DNA of 64,000 nucleotides from Holophaga sp. (GTDB lineage Bacteria > Acidobacteriota > Holophagae > Holophagales > Holophagaceae). The stretch is taken from contig JADKBC010000048.1 of the NCBI GenBank assembly GCA_016715205.1, positions 1-64,000 of the forward strand, read 5' to 3'. The translations under genes were made by a program, and so were the position numbers. Shown here piece after piece: positions 10,207 to 19,205 of the stretch. The notes beneath the pieces were generated by a model, which had not been told where the DNA came from, did no database searches, and saw only the letters and a program-made list of their open reading frames with translations. Within the stretch, counting starts at the first letter, position 1; every line of letters starts with the position of its first letter.

Positions 10207-11034
10207 TTAGACGGCCATCAGCACCCGGTCATGGCCAGCCAGGTCCCGATGAATCTGGATTCGCTTCCACCCAAGGGCCAACCCCTTGTTTTTCAGGGTT
10301 TCGCCCTGCCCCGCCCCGATTTCTAAGACACAACCCGGAGCCCCTCGCCGCTTGGCTTCCCGGAGCAACTCCAAATTCAGCGCCAAGCCATGCTCCTGGG
10401 CGAAGAGCGCCGACGCGGGCTCCCAAGCCAGTTCCGGCTGCAGCGTTGACTGGTCCGCAGGATCCACATAGGGCGGGTTCGATACCACCAGGCCCAGCGG
10501 CCCCTGAATCGGGTCCAGGAGATGGCCGCAGTGAAAGGTCAGCTTGGCACCCAGACTTGTGGCATTGCGGCGGGCCACCACCAAAGCACCCTCGCTGATG
10601 TCCGAAACACAGATATCCCAAGGCGTTTCCAGTGCCAAGGAAATCCCGAGAATGCCAGACCCGGTGCCCACATCCACCGCGCGCTGCACCTTGAGACGGT
10701 GGCCAAGCTCCAGGGCGGCCTCCAGCACCAGCTCGGTTTCGGGTCGCGGAATCAACGTGTCTGGGTTCACCTCAAAACGCCGCCCACGCCACTCGGTCCA
10801 CCCCACTAGGTAGGCCCAGGGTTCACCCTTCTTGCGGCGGCGAAGCCACTCACTGACCTGCCTCCGTGCTTCTGCAGGCACGGCTTCCTCGCCATGGGCC
10901 GCAATCCAGGCCCGACTTTTATCCAGGCCTTCCTCAAACCACCGGATGGCCTCGGCATTGGCTTCCCGGGGGTCCACGAGTTGGGTGAGGGCGGTGGCTA
11001 AATCGAGGCGAAGCTGGTGATAGGTCTGCGGCAT
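10207..11034 (-). CDS. prmC: Release factor glutamine N5-methyltransferase PrmC
   Basis: PrmC methylates the GGQ glutamine of release factors RF1 and RF2 with S-adenosylmethionine. 275 residues: a helical N-terminal domain, the IPRPETE motif (95-101), the SAM-binding DVGTGSG (121-127) and the catalytic NPPY (186-189). Full length. It is often found next to prfA, but prfA is not adjacent here; instead it lies between fumarase and flagellar genes in the same direction. Confidence 0.95.
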   Translation of the reverse strand: MPQTYHQLRLDLATALTQLVDPREANAEAIRWFEEGLDKSRAWIAAHGEEAVPAEARRQVSEWLRRRKKGEPWAYLVGWTEWRGRRFEVNPDTLIPRPETELVLEAALELGHRLKVQRAVDVGTGSGILGISLALETPWDICVSDISEGALVVARRNATSLGAKLTFHCGHLLDPIQGPLGLVVSNPPYVDPADQSTLQPELAWEPASALFAQEHGLALNLELLREAKRRGAPGCVLEIGAGQGETLKNKGLALGWKRIQIHRDLAGHDRVLMAV

Positions 11035-11044
11035 CCTGTCCAGA

Positions 11045-11623
11045 TTACCCCATCAGGGCCTTGGCCTGCGCTTGGCTGGTGGCCAGGACTTCCTCATGCA
11101 GGGAACCACCGTGACTATCCATGGTGACCACGAGGGGGAAATCCTCCACCTCAATGATCCAGAAGGCTTCGGGGCTGCCGAACTCTTCCAGCATCTTTAC
11201 GTCGATCACGCGCTTCACGCGTTCCGCCAGCAGAGCTCCCGCCCCGCCGGTGGTGTGGAAATAGCAGGCACCCACCTTTTGGAGACCTCCGCTGGTCTTT
11301 TTGCCCATGCCACCTTTGCCGATGACGCCCCGGACCCGATAGGTTTCCAGAACATCAGCTTGGTAGGGCTCTTCCCGAATGCTGGTGGTGGGGCCCGAGG
11401 ACACGAAGCGCCAGGTGCCATCGGGATTCTTGGCCACCACGGGGCCGCAATGATAGATGACGGCATCTTCCAGAATGGGCCTCAGCCAATCGGGCTTTTG
11501 TTCGACCATGAACTTGTGGCCCGTATCCCGGCTAAGGATGACTTTGCCACTGAGCAAAACCTCGTCGCCCACCTTGAGGGCTCGGATGGCGGTTTCCGTA
11601 ATGGGAGTCGTGAGGCGAATCAT
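11045..11623 (-). CDS. Fumarate hydratase class I, beta subunit (or tartrate dehydratase beta)
   Basis: Small subunit of a two-subunit Fe-S hydro-lyase interconverting fumarate and malate. The 192-residue protein contains the family motifs HCGPVV and SSGPTTSIRE and the GKGGM segment. The ATG at 11623 has GGAG five bases upstream; longer in-frame starts read into the alpha gene and lack homology. The alpha subunit lies immediately upstream with an eight-base gap. Sequence alone does not separate fumarase from L-tartrate dehydratase, but fumarase is likelier in an anaerobe with NifJ. Confidence 0.9.
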   Translation of the reverse strand: MIRLTTPITETAIRALKVGDEVLLSGKVILSRDTGHKFMVEQKPDWLRPILEDAVIYHCGPVVAKNPDGTWRFVSSGPTTSIREEPYQADVLETYRVRGVIGKGGMGKKTSGGLQKVGACYFHTTGGAGALLAERVKRVIDVKMLEEFGSPEAFWIIEVEDFPLVVTMDSHGGSLHEEVLATSQAQAKALMG

Positions 11624-11631
11624 GGGATCTC

Positions 11632-12612
11632 CTACTCGAAAACCGCGGTGCCGTTGGCTTCTACCCGCAGCACCATGCGGCGGCTGCTCCAGCACATATA
11701 ACTGATGCTCACGTAGAAACTGGCGGGATGGCGCCAAAGCTCTTCCACAAAAAGTCCCAGGAGGGTGGTTTTGCCGCCGTAGCCCATGGGGCCAATGCCA
11801 AGGGAATTCAAATCCGTCAGCAACGCCTGCTCAAAGGTGGCCCATTCTGGATTCGGATTCTCCGTGTTCAGTTTGCGCAACAGCAACTCTTTGCTGCGTT
11901 CGTAGCCCACCACACGATCACCGCCGATGCACACCCCCAGAATCCCCGGCGAACAGCCTTGGCCCTGAGCCTTCACCACGGCGTCGATGATGCATTTGCG
12001 CACGCCCTTCAAATCACGGCCTGCGCCAAGGGCAGCATCTGGCAAGCGGTACTGGGCGCCCACGTTTTCGCACCCACCACCTTTGAGCATGACCTGGACT
12101 TCGACGGTGGGGTGTTCCCATTCTTCAAAATGGATAACGGGATGGGTTTCAAAAAAGGGATCCAGGTTATTGCCTGGATTCTTGCCAGACATGGCGGCTA
12201 CGCAGTTCGGACGCAACCAACTGCGCTTGGTGGCCTCGGCCACCGCGGCTCGGATCTGCGCCTTCACCCGCCGTTGGCTGATGCCCAAAGGGTGGCGTAC
12301 CCAGAAAATGACCGTGCCCGTGTCCTGGCAAAGGGGCGCCCCGTGATCATCCGCAAGCACCACGTTCTCGATCATCGTGTCGAGCGTGTTGGCGCCCCGG
12401 CTACCCGCTTCTTCGGCATTCCGGCCTGCCACCAGCGCATCGATGATGTCCTGGGGAAGGCGCGAAGTCGTGCGCCGCAGCAGTTCCAGCACTGCGGGCT
12501 GCAGATCCAGGGATGCGGGTTGCGTCAAATCCGCGCGCCAATCGGCAGGCAGAACGGACTTGGCCTCAACCACCTCCTTGGAGGTAAGGACGGGAACAGA
12601 ACAGGACGTCAT
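11632..12612 (-). CDS. Fumarate hydratase class I, alpha subunit (Fe-S)
   Basis: The 326-residue large subunit carries the [4Fe-4S] cluster. Likely ligands are Cys95 in PLCQDTG, Cys220 in GQGCSPG and Cys307 in SYMCWSSRR, matching the three conserved cysteines of class I fumarases. The KGGGCENVG segment (177-185) is also typical. Together with the beta subunit it corresponds to a split FumA/FumB. Such enzymes are oxygen-sensitive, consistent with anaerobic life. It starts 47 bases downstream of holA and has no terminator between. Confidence 0.92.
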   Translation of the reverse strand: MTSCSVPVLTSKEVVEAKSVLPADWRADLTQPASLDLQPAVLELLRRTTSRLPQDIIDALVAGRNAEEAGSRGANTLDTMIENVVLADDHGAPLCQDTGTVIFWVRHPLGISQRRVKAQIRAAVAEATKRSWLRPNCVAAMSGKNPGNNLDPFFETHPVIHFEEWEHPTVEVQVMLKGGGCENVGAQYRLPDAALGAGRDLKGVRKCIIDAVVKAQGQGCSPGILGVCIGGDRVVGYERSKELLLRKLNTENPNPEWATFEQALLTDLNSLGIGPMGYGGKTTLLGLFVEELWRHPASFYVSISYMCWSSRRMVLRVEANGTAVFE

Positions 12613-12659
12613 GGGGACTCCCTTGAGGTTCGGTTCTGGAATCTTAAACCCAACTTGGA

Positions 12660-13686
12660 CTATGTGGTCCAGTATCTGGCCAGAGCCAAGGTCAGTCCGA
12701 CCAGGGGCATCTGACCACCTGAAAGGGCTGTGCCCTTTAAATCCAGGTCCGTCTGATTCACAAGATGGAGCAGCCGCCCCACGCCTTCCGGCCCGATCTT
12801 ATCCACCACCCGGACGTAGCCCTCCAGCAGGAAGGCCTGCTTGGGGCTGAGACCCAAGGCGGGCAGTAATTCCGAGGCCTTGGTGCCCTGGGCTCGCGCT
12901 TCCACCAGTCGACAGAGGCGATCCACTTCCCGGCGAGCCTGCCCCAGAAGGCCCAAGGGCGCACCGCTGGGGTCGTCCTCAAGCGCAACACGCAGGGTAG
13001 CCAACGCCTGGGCGGTCTGCCCCCGCTGCCAGGCCTGGGACCAGGCGAAGGCGCTCTGCTCACCCAGGCGAAAGGTGGCTTGGTCCACCAAGGCACTGCC
13101 AACCTGACGATCTTCCGCGAGGAGATCCAGCACTTCCAAGGTGCGTTTGAGCACACCAGGGTTGCCACCGATCCGTGCGGCCAAACGCGGTGCGATGCCG
13201 CTGTCGAGCCGCAGGCCAAGGCTGCGCGCCTGGGATTCGATAAAGGCAGCCGCCTCTTTGTCGTCCAGGGCGCCCACCTTGCAAACCCGGCCTTCCTTCA
13301 CCCAATCCGCAAAGGGCTTGGTGGCAAGCACCCGTCCAGGCGCCGCACTCAAGGCGGCCCGGGAAACCAACAGCAGGCGGGTATCGGAGATGGGGTTCGT
13401 GAGCAGTGCCTTGATGGTGGGCGGCAGTTCTTTGGGCTTATCCAAGAGATTTTCGGCCTGGGGCAAAATCACGACGCGGCTTGGCGCCCAAGGGGGCCGA
13501 TTCCGAAAGGGCATTTTGAACCTCGGCCCAGGGGCACCCTTCCGCGCATACCAGCAGGGAGAAGTCTGCCCATTCCGGATCCACATGGCGGGCCTTCCAG
13601 GCTTCCATGGCCTCACGACGCCCTTCGCTGTCCTCGCCGTGCAGGAGGGCATAGTGCGACTTGAGCCAAGGCTCAGGAACGGCCAT
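12660..13686 (-). CDS. holA: DNA polymerase III delta subunit HolA, apparent +1 frameshift
   Basis: HolA opens the sliding clamp in the clamp loader. The protein is split between two frames. From the ATG at 13686 (overlapping the lptE stop as ATGA) the first frame encodes MAVPEPWLKSHYALLHGEDS and continues for about 62 residues. The homologous sequence then resumes one base over with PSRVVILPQAENLLDKPKEL to the stop at 12660. The switch is near 13487-13500, in the run GGCCCCCTTGGG. The interval is 1027 bases, one more than a multiple of three, so a single extra base would explain it; the repaired protein would have about 341 residues, normal for HolA. The lptE-holA pairing is typical. Because holA is essential, a sequencing error is the simplest explanation. 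Confidence 0.8.
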
Positions 13687-14231
13687 CAGTCGCTCCCTTC
13701 CAGCAGTTGGGTGAGAAAGCTCTCGGCGAAGTCATCCGCCAGGGTTTCCACCACCTGGAGTTCGCGGTTATCAAAGCTGGCGAAGTTCTGATCAACCCGG
13801 TACTGGTTGCTGAAAGTCAATTTTGGGCGAGAAATGGCCACCGCTCCCGTCTGCCCATCCAGCAATTGAACGGAAACCACGATGACCACTTCCACCCGGC
13901 TGGCCGTGCCGGCGCTGCCCCTGGACTGGGCATTGCCAAGGGAAAGCCCCAGGGGCCGGAGTTCGTATTTTTCCAGGGTGGCCTGAAGCACCCAGCGGCT
14001 GCCACCACTCTGGGGCACCAGCTTCCACGGCGAGGCCGCCACGATGCGGTTTTCCAGTGCCTTTCGAAAGGGTTCTTCCAGGCCCAACCGGGGCGTGTGG
14101 TTGCGAAAACTGGCGATCCGAACGGTCTCGCCCTTCACCATCCAGGCCGCAGCCCGGGGGCGGCGATCCAGGCGCTGGTAGCCACAGCCCACCACGCCCA
14201 TCACCAACAAGAGAGCAATTAATCTGCGCAT
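13686..14231 (-). CDS. lptE: LPS-assembly lipoprotein LptE
   Basis: LptE plugs the LptD barrel that inserts LPS into the outer membrane. The 181-residue precursor has a lipoprotein signal with cleavage before Cys16, followed by the characteristic CGYQRL start. The pattern FRNHTPRLGLEEPFRKALEN (around 43-62) fits the family's IPxFxNxTxxxxLE...LT pattern. Starts and stops overlap both neighbours (ATGA with hpt and with holA). The lptE-holA neighbourhood, common in Gram-negative bacteria, supports the call even though sequence conservation is low. Confidence 0.85.
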   Translation of the reverse strand: MRRLIALLLVMGVVGCGYQRLDRRPRAAAWMVKGETVRIASFRNHTPRLGLEEPFRKALENRIVAASPWKLVPQSGGSRWVLQATLEKYELRPLGLSLGNAQSRGSAGTASRVEVVIVVSVQLLDGQTGAVAISRPKLTFSNQYRVDQNFASFDNRELQVVETLADDFAESFLTQLLEGSD

Positions 14232-14764
14232 CAGGCGGGGTTGTAGATTCCGACGTAGGGAAGATTGCGGTACTTGCCGTCCAGATCCAGGCCATAACCC
14301 ACTACGAAATGATCTTCGATAGTGAAGCCCACGTAATCCACAGGGACCTGCACCCGGCGGCGGCTTGGCTTATCCAGCAACGAACAAATCTTCAAGCTGG
14401 CGGGATCACGATCCAGGAGCAGCTTACGCACCTTGTTGAGCGTCAGGCCCGTGTCCACGATGTCTTCCACAATCAGAGCGTGTCGGCCACGAATGGAACG
14501 ATCCAGATCATGGAGGATCTTTACTTCGCCCGTGCTCTCAGTGCCACCGCCGTAGCTGGCCACTTGCATAAACGTCACGTCGAAATCCAGATCCGTGTTG
14601 CGCGTGAGATCCGAGAAGAACTGGTAGACGCCATTCAGCAGGCCGATGACCACCAGATCCTTGCCTTCATATTCCTTGGCAATCTGAGCCCCAAGTTCCA
14701 GAACCCGTTCATGGATCTGGGCATGGGTGTAAAGGGGATAGATTCGACTGCGGGACATGGTCAT
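14231..14764 (-). CDS. hpt: Hypoxanthine phosphoribosyltransferase
   Basis: Purine salvage enzyme joining hypoxanthine or guanine to PRPP. The PRPP-binding loop VEDIVDTGLTL is present near residue 99, with the KICSLLDKPSRRR and DYVGFTIEDHFVVGYGLD segments of the HPRT family. The ATG at 14764 (MTMSRS) has GGAG eight bases upstream and gives 177 residues, the usual size; a second ATG lies six bases in. It is the first gene of the leftward run that continues through lptE and holA. Confidence 0.93.
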   Translation of the reverse strand: MTMSRSRIYPLYTHAQIHERVLELGAQIAKEYEGKDLVVIGLLNGVYQFFSDLTRNTDLDFDVTFMQVASYGGGTESTGEVKILHDLDRSIRGRHALIVEDIVDTGLTLNKVRKLLLDRDPASLKICSLLDKPSRRRVQVPVDYVGFTIEDHFVVGYGLDLDGKYRNLPYVGIYNPA

Positions 14765-14867
14765 GGGAAATTCTCCGGATCTTTCATTCAACCCGATGCA
14801 CCGGGGCCGGGTCTACCAAGGAAGCGGAAATTCACGAACCGCTTGCCAAACGCCACCGAGTCCCCCA

Positions 14868-15482
14868 ATGATAGCCCTGGCCACCCAAGAAACCCTGATG
14901 CTTCCTGACACAGACTCCCCCTATCACGCGCCGGAAGTCCGGATGTGGGTGGAGGCTGCCCAGGCAGGCGATACGACCGCCTTTGCGCAGTTGGTGGAGC
15001 GCTTTCAGCGCGATGTCTACGGCAAGGCCTTCTCCATCCTCAAAAACCACCTGGACGCCGATGATGTGGTCCAGGAGACCTTCCTTCGGGTCTACCGAGC
15101 CCTGCCCGGCTTTCGCTTCGAGGCCAGCTTCCGCACCTGGATCATCACCATCACCACCCGCCAAGCCCTGAATTTCCTGGATCGCCAACGCTCAGGCCAC
15201 GAATCCCTGGATTCCATGGAGGATGGTCCCGAACACAGCGCCCTGCGGGTGGAAGATAACCAGATGACGACCCTGCTGGACCAGGAATCCCGGCGCCTGT
15301 TGCGCGAAGCCTTGCCCCGATTACCCAAGCGACAGCAACAAGCCTTAATGCTTAAACTTGAAAATGACTGGAAATACGAACGAATCGCCCAGGAAATGGG
15401 CAGCAGCGTGGGCAGCGTGAAGGCCCACATCTTTCATGCCATTAAAAACCTGACCCGCTATGTCCAAGGAGCCCAGTCATGA
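14868..15482 (+). CDS. ECF-type RNA polymerase sigma factor
   Basis: A sigma-E-like extracytoplasmic function sigma factor of about 204 residues. Region 2 is visible as the AFAQLVERFQRDVYGKAFSI helix with DADDVVQETFLRVYRAL (the DAED-type motif), and region 4 as LPKRQQQALMLKLENDWKYE with GSSVGSVKAHIFHAIKNL as the helix-turn-helix. The start is uncertain: ATG at 14868 or 14898, neither with a strong ribosome-binding site. The stop overlaps the anti-sigma gene by four bases, the classic arrangement. It is divergent from hpt. Confidence 0.92.
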   Translation: MIALATQETLMLPDTDSPYHAPEVRMWVEAAQAGDTTAFAQLVERFQRDVYGKAFSILKNHLDADDVVQETFLRVYRALPGFRFEASFRTWIITITTRQALNFLDRQRSGHESLDSMEDGPEHSALRVEDNQMTTLLDQESRRLLREALPRLPKRQQQALMLKLENDWKYERIAQEMGSSVGSVKAHIFHAIKNLTRYVQGAQS

Positions 15483-15985
15483 ACGAGGCTCGTACCATCC
15501 CCCAAGCCTGTGAAGCAACCCTGGCCGCCCTTGAAGCCGACCCCTTGTCGATTGATGCCGCAACCCAGGCCCATCTCCGTGCCTGCCCCGCCTGTGCGGA
15601 AGCCCGGGTGCAATGGCTGGCCCTGGAAGATGCCCCCTTTGCCCTTGCTCCGGCAGGCTATTTCGATCATCTTCCCACCCGCATTCTGCGCAAACTGCCC
15701 ACCCGAACCAAGCACCGCTCCCAGATGGGCCGCTGGCTCTGGGCAGCGGCGGCAGTGCTGCTGATGACGGGAGTGGGACTCACGGGCTTTTGGTTGGGGC
15801 GTGCCAACCAGCATCCCATGGTGGAAGCCACGCTCCCTCGAACGCCCCGCGAAGTGCAGGAATTGTTGCCTGAAGCGCCTTTCCAGGATACCGAGGACGC
15901 CATGTCTCAGCTTTCTGACCTCTCGAAGGCCGACGCTGAAGCCGTCCTGCAACGCATGGAAACACCCAAAAATGTTAAGCCCTGA
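15479..15985 (+). CDS. Zinc-finger anti-sigma factor
   Basis: 168 residues, translated from an ATG that overlaps the sigma-factor stop (ATGA). The cytoplasmic N-terminus has the ZAS pattern HLRACPAC (His32, Cys36, Cys39), which binds zinc and the sigma factor. One membrane segment spans about residues 85-107, and a periplasmic tail follows. This arrangement indicates it holds the sigma factor at the membrane until an envelope signal releases it. The signal is unknown. Confidence 0.88.
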   Translation: MNEARTIPQACEATLAALEADPLSIDAATQAHLRACPACAEARVQWLALEDAPFALAPAGYFDHLPTRILRKLPTRTKHRSQMGRWLWAAAAVLLMTGVGLTGFWLGRANQHPMVEATLPRTPREVQELLPEAPFQDTEDAMSQLSDLSKADAEAVLQRMETPKNVKP

Positions 15986-16003
15986 GTGAAGTTGGAGCCT
16001 GCC

Positions 16004-16519
16004 ATGTTCCGAACCGTCTTGATCCTGTTTCTCGTTGCCGCGGCCCTGCCGGCCCAGGGTCGATTGCGTGCGGAGCGCCCGCGGCCCCTCCTGGAGCGGC
16101 GGGAAGCCCGCCGGGAAATGAAACGGGATGCCATTATGTCCCGTATCCATCAAATGCGCATGAACCGCCTTCAGAGAGCCTTGGGTGTGAATGAAGATAA
16201 AGCCCGGGAAATCGCGGATCGCTGGGCTCAATTCGACCTGGATTCCATGGAGCGCAGACAATCCATGCGACGCCTGCGCGAACAGGTGAACAGCACGTTG
16301 ATGGGGCCCGGTTCTGAAGAGGAAAAGAACGCACGGCTCCGCCCCATGATCGACCAGCTGGCTGCGGATCAGAAAGTGCAGCAGGAGGCCCGGGAGAAGT
16401 TTGAATCCGAGATCCGGGGCTCTTTGACGCCTGCCCAGCAAGGCCGCTTCATCCTCCTGGTCGAGGAATTCCAGCGGTCCTTGCAAGAGGCCCTGGCCGA
16501 GCAGAAACGGGAGAAATAA
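16004..16519 (+). CDS. Periplasmic Spy/CpxP-like protein
   Basis: 171 residues with an N-terminal signal peptide (MFRTVLILFLVAAALPAQG). The mature part is highly charged and helical, and ends with a SLTPAQQGRFILLVEEF segment that resembles the LTxxQ motif of Spy/CpxP-type chaperones. The ATG at 16004 has GGAG six bases upstream; an earlier GTG at 15986 is less likely. As third gene after a sigma/anti-sigma pair it probably acts in the envelope stress response that the pair controls, as related proteins such as CnrX and CpxP do. Confidence 0.75.
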   Translation: MFRTVLILFLVAAALPAQGRLRAERPRPLLERREARREMKRDAIMSRIHQMRMNRLQRALGVNEDKAREIADRWAQFDLDSMERRQSMRRLREQVNSTLMGPGSEEEKNARLRPMIDQLAADQKVQQEAREKFESEIRGSLTPAQQGRFILLVEEFQRSLQEALAEQKREK

Positions 16520-16526
16520 AGAAGAA

Positions 16527-18272
16527 TCAGCCTGCTGAGGCTTCCAGAATCATGGGCACCACCATGGGGCGGGTTTCGGTAGTTTTGCGAATGATGCGGC
16601 GCAAGGTTTGACGCAAGAGTTCGATGAGCAGATCCCGGTTTTTTCGAATCTCGGGCGGTGCATCTTCAAAGGCCTTGCGAACGGCGCCTCGCAGCAATTC
16701 ACCATAGGATTCGTCGTCGGAAAGCACCACGAAGCCCCGGGTAAGAATCGTAGGATCCCCGGCCAATTCCCCGGTGATGGGATCCACCAGCACCGTGGCG
16801 ATCACAATGCCATCCTCCTGGAGAATCAGCCGATCGTGCACCACCCGGGCATCCACTCGGTGGGAAACGCCCTGATCCACAAAGCACTTGCCCACGGGGA
16901 CGCTGCCCGCCAGACGAGGTTCCGCTTTCCCGAAAAACTGGAGGCATTCTCCGCCTTCAATGAGGAGCACCCGTTCCTTGGGCCAGCCAAGGCTTTCGGC
17001 AATGCGCCCGTGGGCCTGCAGATTTCGGAAATTGCCATGAATCGGCACCATGGTCCGAGGCCGCAGGAGCCGGATGAATTCCGCGGCCTCGTCCCGCTGG
17101 CCGTGGCCGGAGGCATGGATGGGACCCAGTTCCTCGTTGGCCGTTTCCACCCCTTGCCGGGCAGCAGCGTCCAACATTCGTGAAATGGACACTTCGTTGC
17201 CCGGAATGGACCGGGAGCTCAGCACCAGTCGATCCCCCGGGGCGAACTTCAGCCCTTTCACCTCTCGCCGCAACAACCTAGCCATGGCACTCATCTCTTC
17301 ACCCTGGCTCCCTGTGCAAAGCACCAGGATTTTGTTCGGCTTGAAGAGGGATGCTTCGTTGGGCTGGATGAAAAGATCGTCGGGCAACATCAAGTGCTTC
17401 AGTTCCCGAGCCACACCCACGTTGCGATCCAGGCTCCGCCCGAGGATCACCACCTTGCGATCTTCCTCGTACGCCAAGTCGAGCAGGGTCTGGATGCGAT
17501 GGATATTCGAACTGAACATGGCAATGAAAAGCTTGCCCTTGGTTTGACGAAAGGCTTGGCGCAAGCCTTCGCGGCAGGATTCTTCGGAGGGCGTGTGCCC
17601 AGGCTTCATCACGTTGGTGGAATCGGCCAGCAGGGCGGACACGCCGGTATCACCCAGCGCCTTGAGCCGTTTGACCCCGGTCAGGCGCCCGTCTGTGGGG
17701 GTGGGATCCAACTTGAAATCCCCGCTGTGCACAATCACGCCCTGGGGTGTATGCAAGGCAATGGCACAAGCATCTGGGATGCTGTGAGTCACCGGAATCC
17801 ATTCCGCCTCGATCTCGCCACAGCCGATCTTGATCCGCGCAAAATCAGACACTTTGCGCAGGAGCTTCCGATCCAATTCAAATTCCCGCATCTTGCTTTC
17901 CAACAACCCCAGCGTAAAGGCAGTGCCATACACAGGTACCGGCCAACGCTCCAGAAAATAGGGCAAAGCACCAAGATGGTCCTCGTGACCGTGGGTAAGC
18001 AGCACGGCATCGATGCGATCGGCAAAGGGCTCCAGATAGGCAAAATCCGGCACGATACTGTCGATGCCCGGCTCGTCGTCCGAGGGGAATAGCTGGCCGC
18101 AATCCACCAGGAACAGACTCTTCGCCGTGTGAACCACCATGGCATTCATGCCGAATTCACCCAGGCCGCCGATGGGGATCAGCCGCAGTTCGTCCGCCTG
18201 AGGCGGAGTTTGCCAGGATTCAAAAAGGGTGGTGGGTACTTGCATGGGATCCAATTCGGGAAAGGGTTTCAT
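16527..18272 (-). CDS. rnj: Ribonuclease J
   Basis: A metallo-beta-lactamase/beta-CASP ribonuclease with endonuclease and 5'-3' exonuclease activity in mRNA turnover and RNA maturation. The zinc-binding motif THGHEDHLGALPYF includes His94, His96, Asp98 and His99. Further on are HSGDFKLDPTP and the beta-CASP SGHGQRDEAAEFIRLLRP region, and the MVPIHGNFRNLQAHGRIAE segment near the C-terminus. 581 residues, close to the usual 550-600. It converges with the Spy-like gene, only seven bases apart. Confidence 0.95.
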   Translation of the reverse strand: MKPFPELDPMQVPTTLFESWQTPPQADELRLIPIGGLGEFGMNAMVVHTAKSLFLVDCGQLFPSDDEPGIDSIVPDFAYLEPFADRIDAVLLTHGHEDHLGALPYFLERWPVPVYGTAFTLGLLESKMREFELDRKLLRKVSDFARIKIGCGEIEAEWIPVTHSIPDACAIALHTPQGVIVHSGDFKLDPTPTDGRLTGVKRLKALGDTGVSALLADSTNVMKPGHTPSEESCREGLRQAFRQTKGKLFIAMFSSNIHRIQTLLDLAYEEDRKVVILGRSLDRNVGVARELKHLMLPDDLFIQPNEASLFKPNKILVLCTGSQGEEMSAMARLLRREVKGLKFAPGDRLVLSSRSIPGNEVSISRMLDAAARQGVETANEELGPIHASGHGQRDEAAEFIRLLRPRTMVPIHGNFRNLQAHGRIAESLGWPKERVLLIEGGECLQFFGKAEPRLAGSVPVGKCFVDQGVSHRVDARVVHDRLILQEDGIVIATVLVDPITGELAGDPTILTRGFVVLSDDESYGELLRGAVRKAFEDAPPEIRKNRDLLIELLRQTLRRIIRKTTETRPMVVPMILEASAG

Positions 18273-18317
18273 CGTCAGTATGCTGGAAATTCAAGGGGGA
18301 CAGATTTTAGATCGAGG

Positions 18318-19136
18318 TCAATCCAGCGCTTGTTCTACACGCCTCAGAAGTCCAGGCCAAGCTTCCACCGGTACCGCTTCTGCCCGGATTTGTTCAGACA
18401 ACTTCATGTCAGCCAGGATTTGAGTGGTGATCTCGGAATCCATCCAGCCTTGCCAATTGTTGGCTAAGGTCTTGCGGCGATGGGCAAAACTCCGGTGCAG
18501 CAGGGCAAGCAGCGACTTCCGAGTGGGATGGTCCGGCGCATCTTCACGTGGTTCGAATCGCAGCACCACGGAGTCAACCTTGGGCGAGGGCCTGAAGGAG
18601 CCAGGTCCCAGCTTCATCAAACGCGAGACCTTGCAGCAAAGTTGAGAAAGCACGGAAAGGGGCCCATAGGCCTTTTCTCCAGGGTGGCCCAGAATCTTCT
18701 GCCCGACCTCCAACTGGAACATGAAAACCAGGCTGTTCCAGAGAATGGGTTCCAGTAAAAAGCGGGTCAGGATGGGCGTTGCAGCATTGTAGGGGAGATT
18801 TCCCACTACGGACCAGGGCCCACCCGCGGGGATCTGCGCCTGAACGGCGTCACCCTGTAAAAGCGAAAAGCCAGGGTGGCTTCCAAACCGCTCCTGAAGG
18901 AAAGCGCAGGCATCCGGATCGAGTTCGATTGCTGTCAGTGGTCGGCCATCCCCCAACAGCGCCTCCGTGAGAGCGCCCATCCCAGGCCCGATTTCTAAAA
19001 AACCAGCGGCCTTCCCCTGCCTCGCGGAAGCCACGATGGTAGTAATAACGGACGGGTTGACCAGGAAATTCTGCCCAAATGATTTCTTGGCCTGCAGCCT
19101 AGGAGGCGACTCGGTATACGTTTCGTTACTCGACAT
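18318..19136 (-). CDS. rsmA: 16S rRNA dimethyladenosine transferase RsmA (KsgA)
   Basis: Dimethylates two adjacent adenines (A1518/A1519) in the 3' hairpin of 16S rRNA during ribosome assembly. KKSFGQNFLVNPSVI and the SAM-binding FLEIGPGMGALTEALL are near the N-terminus, and the catalytic NLPYN follows at about 118-122. 272 residues, full length. It is separated from pilY1 by a strong hairpin and lies 45 bases upstream of the RNase J gene. Confidence 0.95.
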   Translation of the reverse strand: MSSNETYTESPPRLQAKKSFGQNFLVNPSVITTIVASARQGKAAGFLEIGPGMGALTEALLGDGRPLTAIELDPDACAFLQERFGSHPGFSLLQGDAVQAQIPAGGPWSVVGNLPYNAATPILTRFLLEPILWNSLVFMFQLEVGQKILGHPGEKAYGPLSVLSQLCCKVSRLMKLGPGSFRPSPKVDSVVLRFEPREDAPDHPTRKSLLALLHRSFAHRRKTLANNWQGWMDSEITTQILADMKLSEQIRAEAVPVEAWPGLLRRVEQALD

Positions 19137-19149
19137 GTATCAAGCGTAC

Positions 19150-19184
19150 AACCAAAACGGGCCCCACATGGGGCCCGCTTGGTT
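19150..19184 (-). terminator. Hairpin terminator downstream of pilY1
   Basis: An extended inverted repeat (AACCAA...CGGGCCCCA CAT GGGGCCCG...TTGGTT) lies 20 bases after the pilY1 stop and just before rsmA. Read leftward it is a GC-rich stem with a T-containing lower arm (TTTTGGTT). It should end the minor-pilin transcript and separate it from rsmA. Confidence 0.7.
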
Positions 19185-19205
19185 AAGGATAAATTGCCAA
19201 CAACA

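Noticed and set aside
12660..13652. The single 330-residue frame taken as an intact holA
   Set aside because: Its first 55 residues (MPSCTARTAKGV...) are out of frame and lack HolA similarity; the true N-terminus is in another frame from 13686.
15458..16486. A 342-residue minus-strand frame opposite the anti-sigma and Spy-like genes
   Set aside because: Antisense shadow; the plus-strand genes have ribosome-binding sites, signal or zinc motifs and overlapping starts.
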